Assembly (NCBI GenBank): GCA_000499405.2
Contig: HG738140.1
Location: forward strand, 7,839,560 to 7,903,559
DNA length: 64,000 bases
Source of the DNA: Onchocerca volvulus
Taxonomy: Eukaryota > Nematoda > Chromadorea > Rhabditida > Onchocercidae
Reading direction: 5' to 3'
Below the pieces are notes generated by a model. That model had not been told where the DNA came from and searched no databases. It saw nothing but the letters and a program-made list of their open reading frames with translations. Within the stretch, counting starts at the first letter, position 1; the number at the start of each line of letters is the position of its first letter. Shown here piece after piece: positions 11,789 to 23,039 of the stretch. A program made the translations under genes and the position numbers.

Positions 11789-13983
11789 TTCGACTAATAA
11801 TTTTTAGTGAAATTCAAAAAATTCTTAAATTTTAAAATATATTTTAAGCGAAAGATTTATAATAATATATTACTAATGAAATTTTTATTTGGCTGAAAGA
11901 TGATGGAAAGATTTCGTTTCCGGTCGACCATTTTCTTTTATATTTCTTATCTGCAATCCGATTTTATAACGTTAATTTATTTAAATAATATTGGCCACTT
12001 TTTTCGTTTATGTGGTGAATCTATCAATAAAAGTGGTAAAAGTTTTTCGCTTTTCTACTCTCTCCGATTTTTGACTTGAATATTTTGCAAAATTTTAAAC
12101 TTGCTTGGTAAGATAATTACAAGTCGTCAATTTCTTTCAATGAAAATTTATAAATTAGTGCTTAGATTAGTCTGAGAAGCTAAGATTTTTTCAAGGTATT
12201 TATCTATAGTGAAGAAAATTAATGCAATTTATTGTATCCCATATAATTCTTCAAATCATTTCTTGCAATAAATTCTTCAATGGCACCGAAAAAAAACTAA
12301 CCGTCTCTTGAAATGAAATTTAGAAATAGGATTTAAATTAAATTTCTTCATTATATAAAAAAGTAAATGATTGAAGAAAAAACTATGAAAAATTTACATA
12401 AATTCTATAAGTTTTAATTATCACAATATTTTGAAAGTACTATTAATTTTAAAATTCAACTATCTTTTTAATTTTGATAATATGCTGCAATTGAAAATAG
12501 ACTATTTGAAAAAATCTGTAGTGAAAGACAATGAAGTAAAAAGTTTCAAAATTTATCTAATGAAAATAAAGATCCATTTGTGCGATTCATTTTTTGCTTC
12601 GCAAACTTTCCTTTAAATGTAATTAAAGTATTTTGCGTAATTTTCACGGGGAACTCTTTGATGAACATCACTTCTGTGATGGAATTTACACTTACACTTG
12701 TACCAAAATTCGAATTTCCAATCTCTCATTAACGGAGCTCTTCATCATCTCTTTTTCATCATCATATTGTTCTTCTTCATTTAGTGCAACAACATTTTTT
12801 CAATAATTCCTTCTAAAATTCCACAGAAATAACTTTTCTTCATTCTCATTAACATATGTTTCCTTTTTTCAACTTTATGCACAATTTCAATTGAATTTTT
12901 TTGTAGAAATTTTTTTTTTTTAATTTCTGTTGTAGTTATCTGCGAGCATTACAGCATGAAACTATTTGCTGATGAAAGATGGTGGTAAAAGGTAGTCATC
13001 AAAATGAGGAAAGGTAAAATATTGCAGGTAAGGAAAAGAAAAGTCTGTTTATTTCTTTTAAAATACATCATATACGGAGCAAATCTATAAGATTCAGAAT
13101 CTTGCTGAAAACGAACAAGCATAGAATTCTTTGAATGTTTCATTTTTGCAAAAGTTTATTTTATGGAACATATTGCTGAAAATTCTTTCTATAATTGTAC
13201 AAGTTGAAACACACACAATATTCATTGATTGGAGGAAAGTTTGTTGTATACCGAATTATTTTCACATAGTTTCAACTTTCCCCTTCCAAAGTAATTTATC
13301 ATCTATTTTTTATAAATTTATTATTAGCATTTTGATCTCTCCAAATGCCATAAGTTAACTTGTCAAATTTTAATCAGTCTGATCTTTTTCTCTGATCATC
13401 ATATTTTATTGTCTGGAAAGCTCATGTTTGTTTATTTGTGTCGAGAAGGAGTAAATCTTTTCGTGATCATTTATTTGTTATTTTTCAGGAGTAAATTTTT
13501 CGTAAATTTTTTAGTAAATTATTTTTTTTTTTGATATTTTTAATTATAAATATATTTTCTAGACAATTTTTGTTCAAACCTTTATTATCTTATTGGAAGT
13601 TATAATATGGACAAAATCATCGAGAAAGGGTAAAATTACAATGAAAAGAGTATAGAAGTTTTCTCTAAAATGCATTCAAGTCGTTAAATTATCGATGAGG
13701 CTTTATTGTTGGGAAGGGATAAGATAATTAACAAAAATGAACACAAAATTGATTTCATTAAAACCGGCTAATGTCTTTCTCAAATTCAGTTTTTCCTTTA
13801 AAATTATATTTGCTACTTATTATCGATGGCAATTCTATAAAGATATTGATAGCCAAAGCAAAAAGAGAAGCAATAATCAAACAAATAAAAGTGTCTATAA
13901 ATATTTCATCGATATAAGCACACTAATACGTTCCAATATTCTTATTATATCCAAGAGAGTTATGGAAGAAATATAAATCGTAC
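11789..13983. other. Gene-poor interval
   Basis: Only short ORFs in AT-rich sequence, none with convincing splice or composition support. A minus-strand ORF at 12949-13143 has a hydrophobic middle but no other support. Confidence 0.4.
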
Positions 13984-14205
13984 ATGGCTGAAGATATTTC
14001 CTGTCGAACATGCAAGGAAAATTCAAATATGAGCATGGATTTTACAGTAGAAATCTATAGTGAAACGTTGGTAATGATTGCAGAGTTTTTGAATGAAACC
14101 TTCTGTCAAAATTTTATAGCTATCGATGAAAAACTTCTGGTGATTCAAGATTTGTGCCAACCAATATTTACATTTTCATTTAAAAAGATTGTCAGAAATG
14201 CATAA
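13984..14205 (+). CDS. Small ORF with saposin-like cysteine spacing (weak)
   Basis: An ATG-initiated 73-residue frame begins MAEDISCRTCKENSNMSM. Cysteines fall as C-x2-C, then about 29 residues to the next C and 16 to the last, with an otherwise helical, hydrophobic-patterned middle (LVMIAEFLNETFC). This recalls the start of saposin B-type domains, which nematodes use in lipid-binding or pore-forming proteins. There is no signal peptide, only four of the usual six cysteines, and no clear splice sites, so it may be an exon remnant or chance. Confidence 0.2.
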   Translation: MAEDISCRTCKENSNMSMDFTVEIYSETLVMIAEFLNETFCQNFIAIDEKLLVIQDLCQPIFTFSFKKIVRNA

Positions 14206-14239
14206 TTGTTTCCGTCCCAGACATGTCATCTATACATTA

Positions 14240-14860
14240 TGCATGTGGAAATTCGCACCTATTCGAAGTTCTTCACCGATTGATTTGTATTCAAATAGGC
14301 TACGTTTTTTCATATATATATATATGGTAATCTATAGCTTTTTTATATAGATTTCATGCTTGCGACGGGAAAATTTGCGTTTTTTGATAATGCATATAAA
14401 TAAATTCGTAAATGTTGGTTGTTACAAATCTTAAATCTCCGGAAGCTCTTCACCGACTCTTAGAGGCTTTATTGAGTGAGATTTGCTGTAGGCTTTATTG
14501 AGTTTGTACAATATAATACACAATATCGCGCTTATACAATGGTAAGGACTAAACAAACAATATACGGTAAATTATCAAAGGGTGCGAACAATCGTCTAAA
14601 TGCTTCCTACATTATCACCTCTACCCTTTGCAAATGTCGTTCTTTCTTCGCTCCAACACTGCGAATTCTCCTGCTGAATTGTCGTTCGTGTCAATCTGAA
14701 CTGTGGCTCCGGCTGCCGTTAAATTGCGTTCGGAATTGCTGCTGCTCGAATTGCGTTAAACTGCTGCTACTGAACTGTTAAACTGTGCCAAACTTGAACT
14801 AACCTGCGCAATACAGTACTTTATCACAGCAAAAAAACAATAAATTTGTGGGAAACGTGA
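14240..14860 (-). mobile_element. Possible LTR or repeat fragment
   Basis: This block is clearly richer in G and C than its surroundings. Read on the minus strand it has CAG-rich sequence followed near its end by two AATAAA signals about 30 bases apart (each within CTCAATAAAGCCT or similar), as found in the R-U5 part of retrotransposon LTRs. A direct repeat (GAAG-TCTTCACCGA) occurs at about 14264 and 14442. No reverse transcriptase or integrase frame is nearby and no flanking duplication could be defined, so a solo LTR is only one reading. Confidence 0.3.
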
Positions 14861-16063
14861 ACTGAACATAAATCTCTCAATCATCTCTCAACCTTTATCT
14901 GTTCTTAGTAAAATAATAATTACAATAAAAGAGGTCAAATCGCTGTGAAAGATTGGCTTCAAAAACTTCAAGCAATCCATCAACATACTGTAGCAAAAAT
15001 CGATTGATGTTTGAATGCTTTCTTCAACTGAAGAAGATAGTTCAGCGTTATTGTCTCGGTTTTCACATAATTCAGAAATCAAAAATTTCAGAAATATTTA
15101 ACTAGTCTTTTGGAGTTTTTTTAGAATCGTATCATGAAATTTTCACAGGAATGCGATAGAAAAATAAATTGGTAAAATCATTCGCTTTTCTCAATTATTC
15201 AAAAAGGACTGGGGCACAGAAATTCGAGAACTTCGGGCTGGCAGAAGTTTAATTTCAGGACTTTGTACTGAGGTTAAAAACATTAAAAAAAAAAAGATGC
15301 AATTGATGGATATTAGTGCTTCAGTAAAATATCGAAAGAAACATACAAAACAATAAAAGGAATGGAAACTTTCTGAAGGGTCTTAAAGATTGTAAAATGT
15401 ATGAAAAAAATAAAAAGTAATGAAAAATTATTTCTTTTAATACAAGTGGTCATAGCATCTTCAAATATTTTGCAGTGATTTTTGGTGATGGAATTAGTAA
15501 AAAAGTTTCAATATTGCTGCGATGAAAATGAAAAATAAAGTTTTATTTTCGATTGAGTCTACATGGGATCTTATTTCTGAAGTGGTATTCTTCCCAAAGA
15601 GTACTCGAACATACGTTTTTGACTGGTTAAGATTTTATTAAAGAACTTCATTATATATTTTTTTATTTTTTACGTCCCATCAATATATTTCATAAGAAAT
15701 TTAGTTTAAACAAGAAATTGGCTGATTTATCGTAGTTTTCTTTTTATCTTAGGTTCAGTTTTAGTAAGTTGCAAGTTGCGCAAATTTAAAGAACATCCTG
15801 TATATTTATTATATAACAAATTAATTCAATTCTTCTTAATTGAATTATCTAACCAATAATTGGTTTTCAATTGAACCGAATTTGAAATTTGAGATTAACC
15901 AGTGAATTTTTTTTATTTATTTATGACTTAAATCATTTATTGTATATTTGCTGGTTGCTTGCTATTTTATTAGTTAATATTTATTTGAAATTTGCATTGC
16001 TGTACATTTAATATGTCGTTTCAGTTATGAAACTACTGTAAATAAGCACATTTTTTACAAAGT

Positions 16064-16070
16064 TTTTCAG
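16064..16070 (+). promoter_or_regulatory. Candidate trans-splice acceptor of the ZP gene
   Basis: TTTTCAG followed 11 bases later by the ATG at 16082. No upstream coding exon joins it, so spliced-leader addition is the simplest reading. Confidence 0.5.
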
Positions 16071-16081
16071 GAATTATCAAC

Positions 16082-19000
16082 ATGCATATAAATTTCAATC
16101 TTCTGGTGATTGCTACAGTAAGTTATTTTTCGAACAATATATCCAATGCCACAAATAATTGAAATTTATTTTTCTTCCTTAAAAAAATTGCAGGTTCTGA
16201 GTAATAGCTGCTTCAGTGCTGCATACCCTAATGCGATTCTCGAAAAACCAATTGTCACATGTGAACCGGAAAGAATTTTTATTCAAGTATTCTTATTCAA
16301 ATATTCCAATTTGAGTGAATAATTTAATGATTTCTCTGCTCAACATATATGATGCTATCGTAAGATGATTCAATAATTAATCATTCATTTATTGTTAAAA
16401 AATTCCCAACCTTAAGTGGAAAAGATAGGAATCTAAAATTTTACAAATTATTTTCATTCTTATAACTTCCAATTTCAATAAAAGTCGAGTCTTCTTTTTT
16501 TAGTTCATCAATTTTCTTATTGTGAGAATATGAACTTTCACATATGCTTTATGGTTTTTTAAAATCATTTCTCATAAAAGCTTAAGGATCGAATCACAGA
16601 AGACGTTATAAGAAGACGAATTACATATCTTAAAAAACATAAAAATAAATAAATGTTTGGAAGTTATTTTTTAATTTGATTTTTCTGTCTCCTTTTATAC
16701 ATGCATACTATTTTTTCGATTCTTCATCAGTGGATCATTCTTCTAATCAGAAGAAAATGTGGCAAATGAAATACATATTATTCGTCTTTCTTTATAAATT
16801 TACCTTAGAGAATTTGCTGCAAAATTGAATGATTAATTTTCGAACATTTTGCTTTAATCAAATTATGTAATCGAAAATAAGCTTATAATTTTTAATGCGA
16901 TTATGCATGAACGTAAAAATTTAATTGCTAACTATTCCTGAGCATTATTTATTTTCTATTTTCTGAAATGTTTCTTAACATTAATTTCTTTTATCGTAGG
17001 TTCGAACGAGTAAATCAAGTCCGTCTCATATTTATGCAGAAAATCATATTGGTGATCCGGATTGTGCTTCCAGGAACGCAAATTGGCTCAGTTTGTCGCT
17101 CGGAAATTGTGGTATGACATTGAAGAAAACGGTACAAAATTGCTTAAGAATACTTTTTTTGATTTTTAATAAATTATGTTTCAATTGTTTTACGAAAAGA
17201 GCATTATCTCTTTTAAAAATACTCAAGAAAATATAGAATTCTCTTACTTTCTGTCATCTTCTTTTTCAAAAAACTTCAGAAGACTCCGGCATCTGCCACC
17301 TATCGGATTTGCATAATTGTGCAGTTACATCCGCTTTTCATCACTCATAGTGACCGATCCTATTGCGCTCAATGTGTTTACATGGATTCAAATGTCATCG
17401 AAGATCTTCAGCAGTCACTTTTAATAAGGTGTACCGATATTTCTATGCCTAACAAGTTGAATTAAATTAATCACAACGTATAATTTCCATTCTTATAATT
17501 TTAAACATAAAATAGATCATTTCTATAATGGCGCTGTCTGATAACCTACAAATTAAAAACTTTCAGTGATTCGGCACCATCCAATCTGGAACCACAATCT
17601 AACTTGGTAACACCTAAATGTAGTTATCGGATCAGGCGAAATTCCATCGACGGACCGTTTATACACTATGCTTTACTTGGAGAAACTGTTTACCATGTTT
17701 GGAAATGTTATGGTGGTAAATAGAATAAATATTTGTAACTTTGATTTTGAATCTTAATTTTTGACTGATTTTGTCCTCTGCTCAAATGTTTTCAGAAAAT
17801 TTTCAAATATTGGTACAAAATTGCTATGTGGAAGATGGTGAAGGAAATCAGATTCTGATGATAAACAGTGATGGGTAATAAGATTTTTACAAATTTGAGA
17901 TGACAATTTTTCCATTAAGATTTAATTAGATTTTCAGTCTCATCAAGAATTGTTTTCAAATCTTTCCATCAAATCTAGAAAATTTATTTCTATCTTTTAG
18001 TAATGTATCTTTCGAAAATTTGGAATTATTTTGAAGAGAAAATTCGAGGATCAAAAAATAACTTCTACAGGTGTGGAGTTGATCAATACGTTTTGCAAAC
18101 TCCTATATATTCGGTCGATCGACGAACTGCTTCACAAGTAAAAATGCAATTAATTTCAGAAATTTTAGCGAAAATAAGTTGAAGATTTGTTCTAATATCA
18201 TCTTTTTTTTAATTCATTTTAGCTAACTTCAATTGGCTATAGCGAAAATAACCACTCCTTGTGATAATTAATTATGATTATACTATTACAAAACTCCACT
18301 TTCATTTTGCAAAATGATTATGATTATGAGTCTGCAATATATGTTACAATGCAATATCTTCCAGAAGATGAATGTTTTCAAGTTTGCCGGTAAAGCCCTA
18401 ACCCGTTTCACCTGTCAAATTCGCATTTGTTCCTCATCAAATGATAGTTGTCACTTATCTGCAGTTAGTTGCGCTGTCATCAATTTGTTAAATTTATTCA
18501 GTTAATTTTCTGACAGATAAAAGAATAACATGAGTAGAAATAATCCGAATTTTACCAAAGTTTTTATCATAATTCGACTTTCAGGAAAATTTTCTCAAAG
18601 AATGTTCAATAGATAGCAAATTTAGCAAAATATCGTTTTTTTTTTTTTTTTTTTTTACAGCCACATGTTCACTGTCCAAGAAGTGAGGAACATAATAGAG
18701 AAATAACCAGATCCTCAGGTGCATCTCTCCAAAAAACATCTCGAACAAATCAAAAACTAGCATCACCTGTAACAGAAGCAACATCAGTAAGGCCATCAAT
18801 AATAGCAAGTACGAAAACGGTAACAACAATAAGTGAGAGATCAATCGGAAAAATTGACTTGATTACACCAATAACACATTCGAAATCGATAACAACTGAT
18901 AATGAAACATCGGAAACGGAAGAGCCGTTTTTTGTACCGGCGACTGATGATAATGGATTTGATATGTGGAGCAACGGCGCATCACCACCATCTATAATGC

Positions 19001-20065
19001 CACCATCGAAAGATTCTGAAGGAGCAATTGAGGTGGAACCATCTATAAAGCCACCACCGAAAGATTCTGAAGGAGCAATAGAGGTGGAACCCAGGTGAGC
19101 TTCAGTTACCTTGATGTAATCCAAATAAAAGAAAATTCCAGCTCTCGTACTGCTACAATCCAATTTCAAAATTTTTCCGAACGCTTTGATTGCTTTGTTA
19201 CAGTACTTGTTCAGTATTCAATTTGTATTTTTTAATGTTTTAGCATTTATCAAAGGCGAACAAAGCGAAATTACTCGACAAATAGATTGGTAGAAAGAGA
19301 TGCTTTACTGGAATCTTCAAAGTTTACGAAAGATCGTTATTTTTCATATGATGTAAGTGGCGTGCTGACAGTCCTCGAATCACCTGATGATGTTGCTTAC
19401 TTTGGTAAACTTTTATAATTCTTTTTTTTTTCATTATTTAAAGAAATTGAAATTTTAGCAAGTATTTTATTCCAAGTAGCATTTGAATAAATTATTTATT
19501 AAAATAAGCTTGTATTGCATATGAATTGTATTTATGTTTAAAAGTTCGAATTTTCTTTTTATTTTGAAAGAAGAATTTCTATCCATGCATTTAAAATGTA
19601 TTTAATATGCCATTCTGCATATGATTAACAACCTATTTTGGAGGTTAAAATGTTGGAAATGCGAATTAAACTGGCATAATCTATGTTTTGCATAGCTTGG
19701 CATTTGTTCATGATAAGCAATTGCGTGCTTGAAGACAGATTAGAACTGGAAGGAATATCGAACATTTGAATAAAATGTGAATTATTCGTAAATTGCTCTC
19801 TTTTGAGATTCTTAAAATCATGTAAATAAATTGTTTTGTATATATCATTGCAGAAAGCAAATATCTATCGGTTGGAATGCAATATTACCCAGCTGTTCGT
19901 AGTATTACAGATGCTGGAAGCCGTTCCTTAGTAAAATGTGTGCCGCAATTCATTTTTATGGCTCTACTCGAAGTTGTTGCTCTATCGATCATTCTGATAT
20001 TTATCATAATTCCATGTATCATTCATTTCAGATCTCGTTACAACATTGATGTGGAACGGTATTAG
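16082..20065 (+). CDS. ZP-domain transmembrane protein, cuticlin-like
   Basis: Eleven phase-consistent exons: 16082-16117, 16194-16286, 17000-17131, 17280-17428, 17567-17715, 17796-17874, 18071-18137, 18365-18463, 18661-19094, 19244-19404, 19854-20065; 536 residues. A signal peptide (MHINFNLLVIATVLSNSCFS) is followed by a zona pellucida domain from about residue 30 to 275, with the conserved opening VTCEPERIFI, paired cysteines (GDPDCAS, LGNCGM, YCAQCVY, CSYRIRR, VWKCYG, QNCYVEDG) and the closing F-CQIRIC to HVHCPR. A Ser/Thr/Pro-rich linker includes two copies of a 17-residue repeat. RTKR at 418-421 fits the furin site shared by cuticlins. A membrane helix lies near 497-518, then a short tail. 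Such proteins are known to be cleaved and polymerise in the cuticle or apical matrix; which layer this one serves cannot be told. Confidence 0.93.
18636..18660 (+). repeat. Poly-T acceptor tract
   Basis: A run of 21 T directly abuts the ACAG acceptor of the long ninth exon of the ZP gene. Such a homopolymer is prone to length change and may be a soft spot for sequencing or splicing. Confidence 0.8.
18988..19089 (+). repeat. 51-bp tandem repeat within the ZP gene
   Basis: Two adjacent near-identical 51-bp units (18988-19038 and 19039-19089) encode PSIMPPSKDSEGAIEVE and PSIKPPPKDSEGAIEVE in the linker between the ZP domain and the furin site. High similarity suggests recent duplication and possible copy-number variation. 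Confidence 0.9.
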
Positions 20066-20194
20066 ATTTAGAATTACTGAGTTTTATTTTGGTCAGTTAC
20101 AGTATAATGGTATAAAAGATTTCAATTTTATAGCTAGGATGAAATCTTTCCATCGAAAAATAAGTTGCTTTAAAACATGTAAAATGCATTAAGG

Positions 20195-20200
20195 AAATAA
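20195..20200 (+). terminator. Polyadenylation signal of the ZP gene
   Basis: AATAAA lies 130 bases after the stop codon of the ZP gene, a normal 3' UTR distance. Confidence 0.5.
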
Positions 20201-21109
20201 AGTTTATTTATTACACCAATTTTCTTGTCCACACATATTTTGAAACGATGTCGCTTATACGTTTACCATAACTGAAATTTCTGGCCTCAATTTTCGCGGT
20301 ATAATTCACGCAAAAAAAAAAAAAGATGAAGCAAAATAATTTTTTTAATGATTCATGGATGGAATAAAATTGTAACGAAAAACGTTCCAACTAGTCGAGT
20401 TTTTTACAGAAAATATATAGAACTAAAGTTGTACATGAAACTCAAATTATTCAATTCTACTGAATGTAAATGGAATTATATGTTGAGTAAACGATTCGAA
20501 ACAGGGAAACTGGGAAGAAAACAAGTAGGGAAAAATCACCACGGAAATTAAGCACCTTGTAGAGAATTAATCTAGAAAATACGAGTTCGATAACATTCGC
20601 GAAACTTTTTGATACCTGCACATACAACGGATACCCATCAACCCTTGACATTCTGCACACTCCTCATCACCGTTTTGATTATTGTTAAATTATTTGAAAT
20701 TCCCGCCGCAATTTTCAAAAATCAAAAATTCTCGGTCACAATGCAAATTCAGTATCTCATTCATTATTTGTCAAAAATTGGAGTCCTTATGATACGATAT
20801 GAAGGGATGAGAGGGCAATGTGAACCAAATTCTGCTGCAGCGAAAGTTTTTGAACAGTTCAGTTTTCAAAGTTCTAATGAAATAGATCATACTTAGGCGA
20901 TGGAATCACGAGAGCGAGGAAACAGTTTGATGCAGTAGAAATCAAGTTAATAGGGCTATCATATATGAAAGTTGATAAATCTCAGATTTCTAGTACTCTA
21001 TAAATCTATTCAAATTTATTCTAATTTAAATTTAATTGATTTTTCTGAATTAAATGGTACAAAATCCTCATGTCACTGAGTGAATTCATTAGACCCAGAA
21101 ATGAGATAT
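20201..21109. other. Interval between the ZP gene and the DERA remains
   Basis: A + frame at 20609-20896 reads protein-like but is not recognised; an IDHT-stop segment near 20880 is in the right place to be a decayed piece of DERA, yet this is too weak to assert. No intact gene is seen. Confidence 0.3.
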
Positions 21110-23039
21110 GCTGTCGTTTATGTTTATTCGACGAGGGTTGCAGGTACTAAACATTACTTACATTCGAAACGTGATCAACAGCAACCATTAACTATATGCT
21201 CTGTAGCCCGAATTTTCTAATATTTCAAGGTAAAACATAATCATTTATGTATATCTTGAAAATCTACATTCTTATGATCATGTTATAAATACGCCGATAT
21301 ACATATATCTTTCTGAATATAGATATCAAATCATAGATCTTCGTTTATATTATTATCCATTTGTCTGAATTTGTGATCATTCTGGCAATTTCAAATTCCA
21401 ACAACTTTGCCGTAAATGGCTGTTGTATCAGCAAGTTGTTTCAGTGGCAACAGGTTTTCCGTCAGGACAATATCGAATTGAATCGAAAATATTGGAAGTG
21501 AAATTGGCAGTGGGATGGTCCAATAAAATTGATATTGTCATCAGCCGTGATGCTAAAGTGGAATACAACTGGAAACATATATATTGTTTTCAGTAGAAAT
21601 TTTAACTTTGTTAACTCAGTTTAATTTGATCCAGGTTAAATTTCACAATACTGTAGATTAATTTAGATCCAGTTTCATATTTTTAGTTTATTTGTTCAAC
21701 TGTATGAGTAATATTCTTGTATATGCATTGTAAATCACAACAGAAGAAAGATTAATATGTAGTAATTGATGGAAAGTGGATTGAGCAGTCTATATAAGTT
21801 AACATTTCTGCCTTAATTTTTTTTTTCCTAAGTCATGTTTTCAGTTTCTAGGGTCGAATGTCTTGATTTTGAAGAAGCAGGACGTATTGTGCAGATTTCT
21901 TTGAGTTTCAAATGATTGATCCTTTGTATTAGATCTTGAATAAAAAATAATTATTCCTTTCTTATATTGAAACACATTTTTTCTTGGTTTTATTCATTTT
22001 TGTGTTTATTTTTTAGCCTTTTGAATACTAAATGACGCTTGAGGTGATCTAAGCTTTGGATAGTAATAGTCCGAAAATTTGAAATTCTTAAGAGAAGTGC
22101 TGAACACTGGGAATCTTTCATCTGATTCGAAATATATTTTTATTGGAATGCTGGGATTTTAGAAATGTTAGGACATTTCTATGACTTCAAAACTTATCCG
22201 AAAATTTTTGTTTATGAAGAAGGATTTTTATCCTTTCAATGCTTTAATTATTCAATTTAGGCATGAGGCTTTGCTTAATAAGCTAGGTGATTTCTCCATC
22301 TATTAATTTACTTCATTTTATGATTAGGCTGTGGATTATGTGTGCGTACTCTTAATAATAAGAATAGATTTCGTATAGTGATTAGAATGTTAACCTTTTT
22401 TAAGGTAGTGATTTTACCAAAACTTCAACGAAAAAAGAGAAAATGAATGCAACGAATGAACTGCTTGCGTCATGTGTCATACTATCAAACAGTTCTACTT
22501 TGTTACGGGTCATTCTATTCAATTTATTTTTTATAGTTTAGGAACATACTTGTAATGAACTTTTTATCATATTTTGTCACAAATTACTTGTTTTTTTTTT
22601 TTTTTCATTCCATTTTTCCTATTTTTCATGAACTTTGGTAGTTAAGGAACTTGCTTATACTTCTGATTAACTGTAATTGCAATTTGATTGGAAATTTAGT
22701 TTTGAATTTTACAAATTAATTGGAAACTTAGTTTTTGGACACTAATAAGTAATTTGTTTGAATTCTTAGGTTTTTTTATTCAAGTCCAGGAAGCTTAGAA
22801 AGAAGATGTTATGTAGAATTCAATATCTTTCTCTTGAGATAAAATTAATTGATATAATATTGCTGAAGCACTTTCCAGGAAAGAAAGTCGGTTTAAAAGC
22901 AGCAGGCGACATTAGGTCAACACTGGTAGCCTTGCGACATCAAGCTATGATGAATGAAATTCTTGGCACGGAGTGGCTTAAACTAAGTTTGTTTCGTATT
23001 GGAGCAAACAGTTTGTTAGAGATATTATCAAACAATTAG
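21110..23039 (+). pseudogene. Deoxyribose-phosphate aldolase (DERA) remnant
   Basis: Four collinear pieces match the DERA/DeoC aldolase family, which splits 2-deoxyribose 5-phosphate into glyceraldehyde 3-phosphate and acetaldehyde. 21110-21143 reads AVVYVYSTRVA (family: AAVCVYPxRV) and stops at a GT. 21435-21596 reads VSVATGFPSGQYRIE, then KIDIVIS with the conserved Asp, and ends in a stop. 22404-22454 reads GSDFTKTSTKKEKMNAT, keeping the Schiff-base lysine of the FIKTSTGK motif. 22881-23039 reads KKVGLKAAGDIRS and EWLKLSLFRIGANSLLE, matching the C-terminus, with the second lysine kept but the phosphate-binding GGIR changed to GDIR. The segment between the second and third pieces (ILATGEL region) was not found, the second piece lacks a donor, and conserved Cys and Pro are lost, so this is probably a pseudogene, though a fast-evolving gene is not excluded. 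Confidence 0.75.

Noticed and set aside
14538..14558. MVRTKQT, resembling the start of histone H3
   Set aside because: Only the first seven residues are similar; the next residues (IYGKLSKG) do not follow H3 and the block looks like a repeat fragment.
18750..19169. 139-codon minus ORF
   Set aside because: Antisense shadow of the long ninth exon of the ZP gene, including its 51-bp repeat.
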